A stretch of DNA of 64,000 bases, taken from contig OZ245829.1 in the NCBI GenBank assembly GCA_965228625.1, forward strand, positions 3,534,001-3,598,000, in the 5' to 3' direction. Source of the DNA: UBA2767 sp965228625 (GTDB lineage Bacteria > Pseudomonadota > Alphaproteobacteria > Rhizobiales > Methyloligellaceae). The position numbers and the translations under genes were made by a program. The notes under the pieces were generated by a model, which saw only the letters and a list, made by a program, of their open reading frames with translations, was not told the origin of the DNA and ran no database searches. Shown here in pieces: positions 44,621-52,550 of the stretch (its first letter is position 1; each line of letters begins with the position of its first letter).

Positions 44621-44695
44621 TCTCTGTATCAGAACGTTTTTTATCGAGCGCGCGGTTCCGAGCGGACGCGCGCAATCACACATGGAGTGGAGCAC

Positions 44696-45166
44696 ATGAA
44701 TACGATTCTCAAACTTGGCGTCGCCGCGGTGCTAGGTCTTGCACCGTCGCTGGCGCTCGCAGATGGCTACACCAAAGGCGACCTGAAAGTGGAAAGCCCA
44801 TGGGTGCGGACAACGATCCCCGATCGTCCGGCCGCAGGCTATATGATCATCCGCAATGCCGGCGACGCGGCGGACGCGATCGTGTCTGCGTCCTCGCCCA
44901 AGATGGAGCGCATCGAGCTGCATACGCATCTGATGGAAGATGGCGTCATGAAGATGCGTGAGATTGACAAGATCGAGGTGCCGGCAAAGGGATCGGCGGA
45001 GCTCAAGACCGGCGGCCTGCATCTGATGCTCTTTGGAGCGAAAGAACCGCTCAAGGAAGGCGAGACTCTGCCCATCACCGTGGTCTTCGAGAAGGCCGGT
45101 CCCCTGGAGATGGAATTCGCGATCAAGCCGGTTGCCGGCGGCAAGAAAACAAGAGGCAGTCACTAG
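44696..45166 (+). CDS. Periplasmic copper chaperone PCu(A)C
   Basis: A 156-residue secreted copper(I) chaperone that delivers copper to cytochrome oxidase CuA sites. The signal peptide is NTILKLGVAAVLGLAPSLALA, cleaved about residue 22. The cupredoxin-like domain has the His/Met copper motif: ELHTHLMEDGVMKMREI (His and Met ligands) and later GGLHLMLFG, the second His-x-Met pair. The ATG at 44696 follows GGAGTGG; the GTG nine bases earlier is less likely. Its partner is the Cys-rich DUF2946-like gene just upstream. Confidence 0.92.
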   Translation: MNTILKLGVAAVLGLAPSLALADGYTKGDLKVESPWVRTTIPDRPAAGYMIIRNAGDAADAIVSASSPKMERIELHTHLMEDGVMKMREIDKIEVPAKGSAELKTGGLHLMLFGAKEPLKEGETLPITVVFEKAGPLEMEFAIKPVAGGKKTRGSH

Positions 45167-45202
45167 GACCACATATGGTCGGCGGATACGGCTGGACGGT
45201 GT

Positions 45203-45928
45203 TCAGCGCCGGTCGCCGTTGTCCGTTCCGTCTGGACGAACCTTCCGCGCGACCAGGATCTCCGAGGTCAGGCCGCGCGGGGAAACCGTCTCATGGGCGA
45301 CGAGTTTCCAGAGCTTGTCGTCAAGCAGAGGACGCAGTTCGACGGGACGGCAGCCGCCGACGGCCCACGGCCAGCGCCTCTGAACGAGCCGCCAGATCTG
45401 GGTCACGATGGTCGTGTCTCCTGCGGAGGTCTCCGGCGCAAGGCTGGCCAGGCAAAGGAGGCCGTCCGGTCTCAGGACGCGATGAAACTCGGCGATCAGA
45501 GTCCGCGAATGAGCCGGTGAAAGCAGGTCGAACAGGTAGGTCGCAATCACGCGGTCGAGCGTCGCCGATCCCGCGGTGAGCCCGAGGGTCACGTCGCCGG
45601 GTTTGAGGGTCACCTGAGGCGCAAACGGCGCAAGGCGTTTTCCCGCACGGGCGAGCATGGCGGGGGTGATATCGATCCCCGTATAGCGCGCGTTCGAGGG
45701 CAGGTGATCGCGAAGCAGCATCTCGGCGAGGCGCCCCGTACCGCAGCCCGCTTCAAGAACGTCGTTCGCGAGGGCAAAGTCGGAACAGGCGATGAGGACC
45801 CGGAATGCTTCGTCCTCGTACCAGGCTTGCGCGTCCTGCTTGTCCACATTGGCCTGGTAGTGGTGCCGGGCCTGTTCGGGCGAAAGCGTCGGCGCCGAAT
45901 CCGCCACGTGATGCTCCGGCCGGCTCAA
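45203..45928 (-). CDS. Class I SAM-dependent methyltransferase
   Basis: A 241-residue Rossmann-like methyltransferase. SAM motif I is VLEAGCGTGRLAEML (about 57-71), the acidic end of beta-2 is YTGIDITPAML, and motif IV is around RVIATYLFDLLSPAHS, followed by FHRVLRPDGLLCLASL. The acceptor is unknown; the layout is that of small-molecule or UbiE/COQ5-like enzymes. The start is TTG overlapping the preceding SnoaL-like stop (TTGA), so the two are translationally coupled. Confidence 0.9.
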   Translation of the reverse strand: MSRPEHHVADSAPTLSPEQARHHYQANVDKQDAQAWYEDEAFRVLIACSDFALANDVLEAGCGTGRLAEMLLRDHLPSNARYTGIDITPAMLARAGKRLAPFAPQVTLKPGDVTLGLTAGSATLDRVIATYLFDLLSPAHSRTLIAEFHRVLRPDGLLCLASLAPETSAGDTTIVTQIWRLVQRRWPWAVGGCRPVELRPLLDDKLWKLVAHETVSPRGLTSEILVARKVRPDGTDNGDRR

Positions 45929-46302
45929 CCCAGAACCTCGAAATCGTCCTCGCGCAGCAGGGCGTTACCGTCATCCTGGAGCACCCAGAGCTCGTTGGTG
46001 ATGACGCCGTGAGCCTTGTTCATCTCCCACTTTGCGGAGAGGATGGCGGACCTGTCGTCGACGATCCTGACCTCGGGCTCGATATAGGTGACGTCGGAAT
46101 AGCCGTCGCCGATGATCTTGGCCCAGAAAGCCTCGATGTCATCGCGGCCGCTGAACGCGCCGAACGGTTTGGCGTTCATGACCGCCGTCTCTTCGTAACA
46201 GGCCGCGCATCCGGCGGCATTGCCGCCATTGAACGCGTCCTGCCAGCGTCTGCTGCCCGCGCGCACGGCGGACAGCAGCACGTCATGATGTTCTTCCACC
46301 AT
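45925..46302 (-). CDS. SnoaL-like / NTF2-fold protein
   Basis: A 125-residue cone-fold protein: helix MVEEHHDVLLSAVRAGSRRWQDAFNGGNAAGCAACY, then EETAVMNAKPFGAFSGRDDIEAFWAKIIGDG and a beta sheet (DVTYIEPEVRIVDDRSAILSAKWEMNK). This is the DUF4440/SnoaL_2 pattern. Members are small enzymes, binding proteins or dimerisation modules, and the role here is open. GGAG precedes the ATG. It is followed directly by the methyltransferase and lies 60 bp after thiE on the same strand. Confidence 0.85.
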   Translation of the reverse strand: MVEEHHDVLLSAVRAGSRRWQDAFNGGNAAGCAACYEETAVMNAKPFGAFSGRDDIEAFWAKIIGDGYSDVTYIEPEVRIVDDRSAILSAKWEMNKAHGVITNELWVLQDDGNALLREDDFEVLG

Positions 46303-46362
46303 CGTGTTTATCTCCGTTTGCGGGTTCGGAGCCGTGTCGCAGCAGGATAGCGATTGTAGCCG

Positions 46363-46962
46363 TCAGACCGGGGCCGAGACAACGTCCAGCCATTCCCGGA
46401 CACGGGTCTCCGGATCTTCGCTCATGACGATGTCGGTGACCACGGCGAGAGAATCCGCGCCGGCGGCGAGGACGTCGGGCGCCCGTTCGACCGTAATGCC
46501 GGCGATGGCGACGAGGGGACAGGAAATGAGGCCTTTCCATTCGGTGACGCGGGCGAGCCCTTGCGGCGCCCACTTCATCTTCTTGAGCTTGGTCTCGTAG
46601 ACCGGGCCCAGCGCCACGTAGTCCGGCTCGGCCTTCAGGGCGATCTCCAGTTCCTCATGCGAGTGCGTCGAGATGCCGAGTTTCAGCCCGGCCGCCTTGA
46701 TGGCGTCGAGGTCAGCCTCGGCAAGGTCCTCCTGGCCGAGATGAATGTAATCCGCGCCAAGCGCGATCGCCTCGCGCCAGTAATCGTTGACGATAAGCTG
46801 GCAATCGTGTTCGCGGCACAGAGCGAGCGACGCCTCGACCTGGCGTTCGATTTCCGCCTGTTCGGCGTCCTTCAGGCGAAGTTGCACGGTCTTGACGCCG
46901 AGCGGGACGAGCCGTTCCAGCCATCCGAGGTCCGGCAGCACCGGATAGAATGTGTGCAGCAT
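46363..46962 (-). CDS. thiE: Thiamine-phosphate synthase
   Basis: TIM-barrel enzyme of 199 residues that condenses hydroxymethylpyrimidine pyrophosphate with thiazole phosphate to thiamine phosphate. Family marks are VKTVQLRLKDAE (diphosphate site), CQLIVNDYWREAIALGADYIHLGQEDL, GISTHSHEELEIAL, DYVALGPVYETKLK and VAIAGITVERAPDVLAAGADSLAVVTDI. It is slightly short but contains all core motifs. It ends the thiO-thiS-thiG-thiE run and begins 13 bp after the thiG stop. Confidence 0.95.
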   Translation of the reverse strand: MLHTFYPVLPDLGWLERLVPLGVKTVQLRLKDAEQAEIERQVEASLALCREHDCQLIVNDYWREAIALGADYIHLGQEDLAEADLDAIKAAGLKLGISTHSHEELEIALKAEPDYVALGPVYETKLKKMKWAPQGLARVTEWKGLISCPLVAIAGITVERAPDVLAAGADSLAVVTDIVMSEDPETRVREWLDVVSAPV

Positions 46963-46975
46963 GATGGGAAGCGTC

Positions 46976-47764
46976 CTAGGACGCGCCGTCGATCTTGAAG
47001 AACGGCGTTCCGGCGACCGGGGTCGACGGGCTTGCCATGTCGCGGGGTTCCATCAGCCCGGACTCGTAGGCCAGCCGTCCTGCGTCGATGGCCTGCGCGA
47101 AGGCCCGGCCCATCTTCACCGGATCGCCGGCCTTGGCGATCGCCGTGTTCAGCAGGATCGCGTCATATCCCATCTCCATCGCCCGTGCCGCGTGGGACGG
47201 CGCGCCGATGCCGGCGTCGACCACCAGCGGAATGTCGGGGAAGTAGGATCGCATTGTCCGCAGCGCCAACGGGTTGGCGAGACCCTGTCCGGACCCGATC
47301 GGCGCGCCCCAGGGCATGAGGACCTCACATCCGGCGGCCACGAGCTTCTCGGCGAGCACGAGGTCTTCCGTCATATAGGGGAACACCTTGAACCCGTCCT
47401 CATTGAGAATGCGCGCGGCCTCGACGAGGCCGAATATCTCCGGCTGCAGCGTGTCGTTGTTGGCAATGACCTCGAGCTTGATCCAGTCGGTCTCGAACAG
47501 CTCGCGTGCCATCTGCGCCGTGGTGACGGCTTCCTTGACGGTGTTGCAGCCGGCAGTGTTGGGCAGCACACACACGTCGAGCTGCTTGATGAGCTCCCAG
47601 AAGCCCTGTCCCGCCCGGGCCCGCGCGGCCTCGCGCCGCACCGAGACGGTCACGAGTTCGGAGCCCGACGCCTTCACGGCGTCGGCCAGAACCTGGGGTG
47701 AGGGGTAAAGGGCGGTCCCGATCAGAAGCCGGGAGCCGATTTCCGTTCCGTAAAACTCAAGCAT
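46976..47764 (-). CDS. thiG: Thiazole synthase
   Basis: A 262-residue TIM-barrel enzyme that builds thiazole phosphate from deoxyxylulose phosphate, ThiS thiocarboxylate and dehydroglycine. The Schiff-base Lys is in WIKLEVIANND (about residue 97). Other marks are IGTALYPS near the start, LPNTAGC, WGAPIGSGQGLANP and VVDAGIGAPSHAARAMEMGYDAILLNTAIA. Its ATG shares one base with the thiS stop (TAATG), coupling the sulfur carrier to the synthase. Confidence 0.97.
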   Translation of the reverse strand: MLEFYGTEIGSRLLIGTALYPSPQVLADAVKASGSELVTVSVRREAARARAGQGFWELIKQLDVCVLPNTAGCNTVKEAVTTAQMARELFETDWIKLEVIANNDTLQPEIFGLVEAARILNEDGFKVFPYMTEDLVLAEKLVAAGCEVLMPWGAPIGSGQGLANPLALRTMRSYFPDIPLVVDAGIGAPSHAARAMEMGYDAILLNTAIAKAGDPVKMGRAFAQAIDAGRLAYESGLMEPRDMASPSTPVAGTPFFKIDGAS

Positions 47765-47961
47765 TATCCACCTTGCCTTGGCGAGACGATTTCAACCGCG
47801 TCGTTTTCGGCGAGCCTGACCGCACCGCGCTGCGGCGCCGGCACGAAGTCGCCGTTGAGCGCCGTTGCCACCTTGGAGGTGCCGTGGCCGAGGGCCGCGC
47901 ACAATTCCTCCAGGGTCGTGGCCTGCGTCTGTGTTGTCTCGCCGTTGACGATGATCTTCAA
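47764..47961 (-). CDS. thiS: Sulfur carrier protein ThiS
   Basis: A 65-residue ubiquitin-like sulfur carrier. It begins KIIVNGETTQ, has the middle VATALNGDFVPAPQR segment and ends in the obligatory Gly-Gly (SPRQGG), which is adenylated and converted to thiocarboxylate. The start is TTG with GGAGGT nine bases upstream; it overlaps the thiO stop by four bases (TTGA) and thiG by one base. The adenylyltransferase ThiF/MoeB is not in the window. Confidence 0.95.
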   Translation of the reverse strand: MKIIVNGETTQTQATTLEELCAALGHGTSKVATALNGDFVPAPQRGAVRLAENDAVEIVSPRQGG

Positions 47962-48944
47962 CTGAATACCTCCGGGTGCGTCACACCCTCGTCGACAAAC
48001 CGCGCCGTCAGCTCGGCGAGCGCCGGCGCGAGCAGGTAACCGTTTCTGTAGAGTCCGTTTACATGGATATGGTCGTTCCTGACAATAACCCGCGGTTGAT
48101 TGTCGGGGAAAGCCGGCCGCGCGTCAGAACCGAATTCAAGGACTTCCGCCTCGCCGAACGCGGGATGCAGGGCATAGGCGGTCGAGAGCAACTCGAGCGC
48201 GGAGCGCACCGTGACGGGACCGGTTTCGTCGCTTTCGATCTGTGTGGCGCCGATCAGAAAGCGGTTCTCGCTCCACGGCACCACGTAGAGCGGAAAGCGC
48301 GGATGCAGCAGGCGCACCGGCCGGGACAGCGTGACTTCGGATGTCCGGATCACCGCGCGCTCGCCGCGCACCCCGCGCAGGTCTTTCAGCGTATCGCGCG
48401 CCGCCAGGCCCCGGCAGTCGATCACCCAGTCCGGGGTCCCGGAAACCTCCGGCGTCCCGAACCTGATCTCGGCGCCCGCATTTCTCGCCGCCTCGAGCAG
48501 GAAGGGAAGGGCATCGTGCGGTGTGACGTGTCCTTCCCGCGCGAAGTAAAGCCCCGTGTCGTAACGTCCGGCGAGGTCGGGTTCGAGTTCCGCGACGGTC
48601 TCGCCGTCGACGCGCTCATGGCCTTCGGTCATCCGCGCGAAGCGGTCGAGCTCGCGACGGTCGCGTGCCTGTGCCACCACGAGGCTGCCGTTGATATGGG
48701 ACTGCGGATAGGCGTCCCGCCAGAGGTCGAGCGCGCGCAGTCCGAGATCGCGGTTCAGGGGTTCCGTGCCCTCTTCTTCGCAAAACGGCGACATCATGGC
48801 CCCGGCATAGCGGCTGCAGCTTTGCGCGAATGGTTCGTCCGAGCGCTCCGTGAGCGTGACCTGATGTCCCGCCTTTGCCAGCATCAATGCGTGCCACAGG
48901 CCGCAAATGCCCGCGCCGCGAACAGTGATCTTTCTCTGGGGCAA
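47958..48944 (-). CDS. thiO: Glycine oxidase ThiO
   Basis: FAD-dependent amine oxidase of 328 residues supplying iminoacetate (dehydroglycine) for thiazole. The nucleotide-binding motif RGAGICGLWHALMLAKAGHQVTLTER is near the start, and the DAO-fold segments WVIDCRGLAA, YVVPWSENRFLIGATQIES and NGLYRNGYLLAPALAEL follow. It implies an aerobic thiamine route (ThiO in place of ThiH). It is the first gene of the operon; a possible -10 box (48987-48992) lies about 43 bp upstream. No TPP riboswitch was recognised. Confidence 0.94.
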   Translation of the reverse strand: MPQRKITVRGAGICGLWHALMLAKAGHQVTLTERSDEPFAQSCSRYAGAMMSPFCEEEGTEPLNRDLGLRALDLWRDAYPQSHINGSLVVAQARDRRELDRFARMTEGHERVDGETVAELEPDLAGRYDTGLYFAREGHVTPHDALPFLLEAARNAGAEIRFGTPEVSGTPDWVIDCRGLAARDTLKDLRGVRGERAVIRTSEVTLSRPVRLLHPRFPLYVVPWSENRFLIGATQIESDETGPVTVRSALELLSTAYALHPAFGEAEVLEFGSDARPAFPDNQPRVIVRNDHIHVNGLYRNGYLLAPALAELTARFVDEGVTHPEVFS

Positions 48945-48986
48945 GGGCCGTCTACTCCGGGGTGGGGTGGGGGTGCATTTAATTGA

Positions 48987-49015
48987 ATTATAGCCGAGGG
49001 GCGACTAGTCGCCCA
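48987..49015 (-). promoter_or_regulatory. Candidate thiO promoter with overlapping 16-bp palindrome
   Basis: On the minus strand TATAAT occupies 48992-48987, with only a weak -35 candidate (TGGGCG, 49015-49010) at 17 bp. The spacer and the -35 hexamer are covered by the perfect palindrome GGGCGACTAGTCGCCC (48999-49014), a position where a repressor would block polymerase. The palindrome also contains the stop codon of the GGT remnant and could instead be a hairpin ending that old gene. Confidence 0.4.
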
Positions 49016-49130
49016 GTGCGACACCTTCACGCCGCGGGCCCGAGCCGCCGCCGAGACCGGCCCTTATCCACCTCGATCAGGTGCAGGCCGCTGGTCATGG
49101 GCGAGACGCTGATCTCGTGGCCGCGCGCCG
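49005..49130 (-). pseudogene. Eroded 3' end of a gamma-glutamyltransferase-like gene
   Basis: Reading the minus strand, one frame gives RGHEISVSPMTSGLHLIEVDKGR and, after a frameshift near 49059-49065, the next frame gives AGLGGGSGPRREGVALGD and a TAG stop at 49005-49007. Together these match the end of the GGT small subunit; the intact copy at 18346 ends HFAGVHALRKTDAGWDGGADPGRDG in the same register. No GGT-like coding is recognisable upstream of about 49130, so only the terminal 40 or so codons survive. This is a decayed third GGT gene, probably truncated by the AT-rich insertion beside it. Confidence 0.65.
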
Positions 49131-49535
49131 GCGCAACGGGTCCAGCGACTGTGAACCGCTTCACAGACGCGTGCACCACGTCCCGGCAGGTTCTGAAGAA
49201 CGCGAACACCATACGCAAAACCATAGAGGATTGCGGGTGGGAGGCTAGGGGTGCCCGTGTTCAGTATTTCCGCAGGGTCTACCGCTTCCGTGGGGCGCAT
49301 TTTTGGGGAAGAATGTCCTGCAAAAGATCGTTCAGACACAATCAAGTCATAGAAAGACTGATGAAAGAAGGCGTATTTCTATGACAAATAAGTTTGATTG
49401 ATGGGATCGATAATCAGGTCACTGATTGTTTTATTGTGGACTATATCGCAGATATTTGTTGAAATAAGAAATTAAGAATAATTCCGCAGTCAATGCGGAC
49501 AGAATTGATTGGAACAACAAACGTTGGGGGGCGTT
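49131..49535. other. Gene-free junction between GGT remnant and AT-rich island
   Basis: No gene is supported in these 405 bp. GC content drops visibly after about 49310, with AT-rich runs (for example around 49380-49500). The composition change marks the left edge of a probable insertion. No terminal inverted repeat, integrase or tRNA end was seen. A promoter for the lipoprotein gene should lie in the last 150 bp but could not be fixed. Confidence 0.5.
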
Positions 49536-50480
49536 ATGTTGCGTTTTCGTTCGGTCAATTGTTCATGCATTAATTGGCTTCTGAAGATCGTCGCCATTTC
49601 AATGGTGATTGTTATCGCTGGCTGCGTGAAGCCGCGAAAGTTTCCACGGTATTTGACGGTCGCTGAGGTTATCGACAATCTTAGATGCGAGCTATACATG
49701 GCCGTTGTCGAAAATCGAGGAACTAGTAGCTGGTTGCTCAACTACTCGGCGCTGCTCGATGTCGAATTGGAGGTGTTCAGAGAAGGTGGCTTGCGGGCTG
49801 ATGCCAGTTATGTTGTTCCCCATCTTGGCGGTCTGGCTACAATCAATCTGATCGCTGGAATAAAAAAGTCATCAAAGGCCAGAGTCGCGTTTGATTTCTT
49901 GGCGGGGAATAATCTTGGCGAGTATATTGGAATGAAGTACGTAGGGGGGCAGTGGGTAATCAATCAAGCCGTAAGCCCAGCTTATTGCGGTATTTTGCCT
50001 TTACACAGGAATGGACGTTATATTGCGGGCGAAACGGGCCTTCGGCTTTGGCTTGGCAAGCTCATCGAGGGTATAGATGAGACCGGTATTGAAATCGAGA
50101 ATGCAACAGATGGGTTCAGCTATTTTGTAGAATTTATCGTAACAGGTGATGGCAACATCATTCCCAAGATCGACCGGACAAGAACAAACGGCCACAGGTT
50201 TTTTGGCAATATAAATGCATCACGACAGCGAAGAGATACTCACAAACTAACAATCGTTTTCAAAAAGGTCTTTCCGCCGAGTACTGCGGACACGGAACTA
50301 AAGGCACTTAGGCGCATAGAAATACTCCTTGGTGGAACTCCGCCAGAGCGAAGTGCTATCCCCGGACAGCCCGGTGCGCCTGGAAGACCCGCAGTGCCAG
50401 CATTGCCGCCAATACGAGATTCGATTAAGCGAAGCCTGAATCAGGAGCTAGATCGTGCGTTTAATCGTGACAGCAGGTGA
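49536..50480 (+). CDS. Orphan lipoprotein of unknown function
   Basis: A 314-residue protein with a lipoprotein signal: hydrophobic segment LLKIVAISMVIVIAGC, with the lipobox Cys at about residue 30. The mature part is mixed alpha/beta (RCELYMAVVENRG, LDVELEVFREGGLRADASYVVPH, FVEFIVTGDGNIIPKIDRTRTNGHRFFGN) and ends in a Pro-rich collagen-like stretch (PGQPGAPGRPAVPALPPI). It resembles no family I recognise. The ATG at 49536 is chosen for TTGGGGGG upstream; a TTG nine codons earlier is possible. Base composition and codon use are more AT-rich than the flanking genes, suggesting acquisition. Confidence 0.75.
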   Translation: MLRFRSVNCSCINWLLKIVAISMVIVIAGCVKPRKFPRYLTVAEVIDNLRCELYMAVVENRGTSSWLLNYSALLDVELEVFREGGLRADASYVVPHLGGLATINLIAGIKKSSKARVAFDFLAGNNLGEYIGMKYVGGQWVINQAVSPAYCGILPLHRNGRYIAGETGLRLWLGKLIEGIDETGIEIENATDGFSYFVEFIVTGDGNIIPKIDRTRTNGHRFFGNINASRQRRDTHKLTIVFKKVFPPSTADTELKALRRIEILLGGTPPERSAIPGQPGAPGRPAVPALPPIRDSIKRSLNQELDRAFNRDSR

Positions 50481-50699
50481 CAGACAAGTCCATGTCCATT
50501 TGTGTCAGTAAACTGGATCACTGGTCTATGACGCGATATTGTCCGCAACGCTTCGGGTCGAACAAACGTAAATTTTGACACTTCCGCATACATCTGGACA
50601 GTATAGGCATTGCTCGTTTGCCTCTGGCATACTTGTCTTGGGCGAAAACCCGACGAGTTCAATTTCTAGGGTCAGAAGCTATCAATTCGAGCTAACAAA

Positions 50700-51295
50700 G
50701 TGCCTAAGTTTGTAGCCTCGACACTGCTTTCGTTAGCATTTGCGATTTTGCAGATGGCTCAGGCAGCCAGCGGGGAAGTTTGTGAAGAAATCAGAGAAAA
50801 AACGCGTGAAAAAAACGTTGCCATCGCTGAGTGTGCGTCTGCTGTCAAACGATCTGAAATGCGATCGAGAGAGATAAAAGAGACGTCTTATTTGAAGAAG
50901 GCAAATCGTTCAAAATCGATAGAATCAAGTATAAGGACAAGATCCAATCGCCGGGCCTATATGGTAAAAAGACCATCTTCTTTGCGGAATAGGCTTCCGG
51001 GATCCGTAAGAAAAAATAGTGAGCATCTCAGGCGAGTTCTCAGAGATCGGCTCAATTTGGAATTTCGAAGACGCTAGAGAACGTCTTAGTGGCCTTGTAT
51101 GCTTTCTGTCCGGATCGGTTCGAATTTGAACGATGTGACCCGTCGATATTGGATTCTGTGGTCTCATCTCAGGAGCTTCGGCAATATCTCGTTTACGCGC
51201 AGCCTCGACGCTATATGCGAGCGAGCGTTCGTATCCCGAGTTCCTGCCCTCCCGAGGCGCTGCATGAATTGAAGCGCGCAAGTCAAATCGCCTGA
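50700..51295 (+). pseudogene. Frameshifted gene for a small secreted protein
   Basis: A GTG start at 50700 gives a clean signal peptide (PKFVASTLLSLAFAILQMAQAASG) and VCEEIREKTREKNVAIAECASAVKRSE. The frame then becomes Arg/Ser-rich, which looks wrong. A shift near 50855 opens a sensible frame, AIERDKRDVLFEEGKSFKID with IQSPGLYGKKTIFFAE, ending in TAG at about 50987. A further shift near 51013 gives KIVSISGEFSEIGSIWNFED with ARERLSGLVCFLSGSVRI. A third frame, FEFERCDPSILDSVVSS with QELRQYLVYAQPR, runs to 51295. Three protein-like segments in three frames indicate a degraded gene. A separate 68-residue gene starting at GTG 51089 is an alternative for the last piece. Family unknown. Confidence 0.55.
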
Positions 51296-51348
51296 GCGAA
51301 TATGATGATTGGCTCTGGACACGCTCCCCCAAGTCTCTCCGTCCCTCG

Positions 51349-52500
51349 TCACACCACCTTCCGCACTTCCTCCAGGAAGTTGGCGACCTCGCCGCGCAGC
51401 AGCGTTCCCTTTTCCGCCAGTTCCGAGGATGCGCTGTGGACCTGGGTCGCCGCGCCGCCGGTCTCGGTCACGGCGGAGCTGATCGTGGCGATGTTGGCGC
51501 TGACTTCGGTCGTGCCCGTCGAGGCCTGATCGATGTTGCGCGCGATCTCGGATGTGGCCGCGCTCTGCTCTTCCACCGCCGCCGCGATCACCGTCGAGAT
51601 CTCGTTGATCTTCGCGATGGTCTTGCTGATGCTCTCCATCGACGAGACCGCCTTGCCGCTTGCCGACTGAATCTGCGAGATCTGCGAGCTGATCTCCTCG
51701 GTGGCCTTGGTGGTCTGCGAGGCGAGTTCCTTCACCTCCGAGGCAACGACGGCGAAGCCCTTGCCGGCCTCTCCGGCGCGGGCGGCCTCAATGGTCGCAT
51801 TGAGCGCGAGAAGATTGGTCTGATCGGCAATGTCCGTGATCAGCGCGACGACTTCGCCGATCTTGTCGGAAACGTCGGACAGGCTGCCGATATCGTCGTT
51901 GATCTTGGTGACCTCGTTCACCGCCTCGGTGGCGATCTGCGAGGACTGGGTCACCTGCTGATTGATCTCGGAAACCGAGTTGGTCATTTCCTCCGTGGCC
52001 GCGGCGACCGAGCTGACATTGGCTGATGCTTCTTCCGCCGCGGCGGCGACGGAGCTCGCCTGTTCGCTGGCCGAGGTACTCGTTGCCGTCATCGTTTTCG
52101 CGGACGCCTCCAGTTCGGTCGCGGCGGACGCGACCGACTCGACCACCTCCTGCATTTCGGCCTCGAACTGATCGATGACCATCCTGAAGCCGTTGACGCG
52201 GTCCTCCATGGACTGCATCGCGTTGTTGACGGTGCGGCTCGCCTCGCCGAAGGCACCCGTCATGCCCCTTTCGGAGATACGGCGGAAATACTTGTTGGCC
52301 GCGACGTATTCGAGCGATGCGCGGGATTCCCGCACATAGGCGTCGGTCCGGTCGATCAGCCGGTTGATGGCGTGCAGCAGACGGGCTGCGTCGCCTTTTT
52401 CGGTGATATTGATGACGCGCGCCTCGAAGTCGCCATCGGCAACGGCTTCGCACACGGTCACGGCTTTCGAAATTGCAGATTTCTCGTCGTTGGAAAACAT
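51349..52500 (-). CDS. Soluble methyl-accepting chemotaxis protein
   Basis: A 383-residue chemoreceptor signalling protein with no transmembrane segment. The N-terminal part (about 1-130) is a HAMP-like/linker region (VCEAVADGDFEARVINITEKGDAARLLHAINRLIDRTDAYVRES). The MCP helical hairpin (about 150-380) has the highly conserved tip IADQTNLLALNATIEAARAGEAGKGFAVVASEVKELA for CheA/CheW contact. Methylation-helix-like Ala/Glu/Gln repeats flank it. The start is at 52500 (MFSNDEK). A PAS protein is encoded 50 bp upstream on the same strand, so the pair together resembles an Aer receptor cut in two. Confidence 0.9.
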   Translation of the reverse strand: MFSNDEKSAISKAVTVCEAVADGDFEARVINITEKGDAARLLHAINRLIDRTDAYVRESRASLEYVAANKYFRRISERGMTGAFGEASRTVNNAMQSMEDRVNGFRMVIDQFEAEMQEVVESVASAATELEASAKTMTATSTSASEQASSVAAAAEEASANVSSVAAATEEMTNSVSEINQQVTQSSQIATEAVNEVTKINDDIGSLSDVSDKIGEVVALITDIADQTNLLALNATIEAARAGEAGKGFAVVASEVKELASQTTKATEEISSQISQIQSASGKAVSSMESISKTIAKINEISTVIAAAVEEQSAATSEIARNIDQASTGTTEVSANIATISSAVTETGGAATQVHSASSELAEKGTLLRGEVANFLEEVRKVV

Positions 52501-52550
52501 GGGAACCCGACCTTTCTCGCAACGGGCAAACAGATACGCAGTGGCTTGCG

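Noticed and set aside
49064..49120. Possible TPP riboswitch upstream of thiO (ACCTGATC followed by GGATAA on the minus strand)
   Set aside because: The spacing between the two blocks is wrong, the CTGAGA block and P1 partner are missing, and the same bases are better explained as codons of the GGT C-terminus (GLHLIEVDKG).
50441..50662. 73-codon minus-strand frame between the lipoprotein and the degraded gene
   Set aside because: It overlaps the lipoprotein end, has no ribosome site and shows no recognisable similarity.
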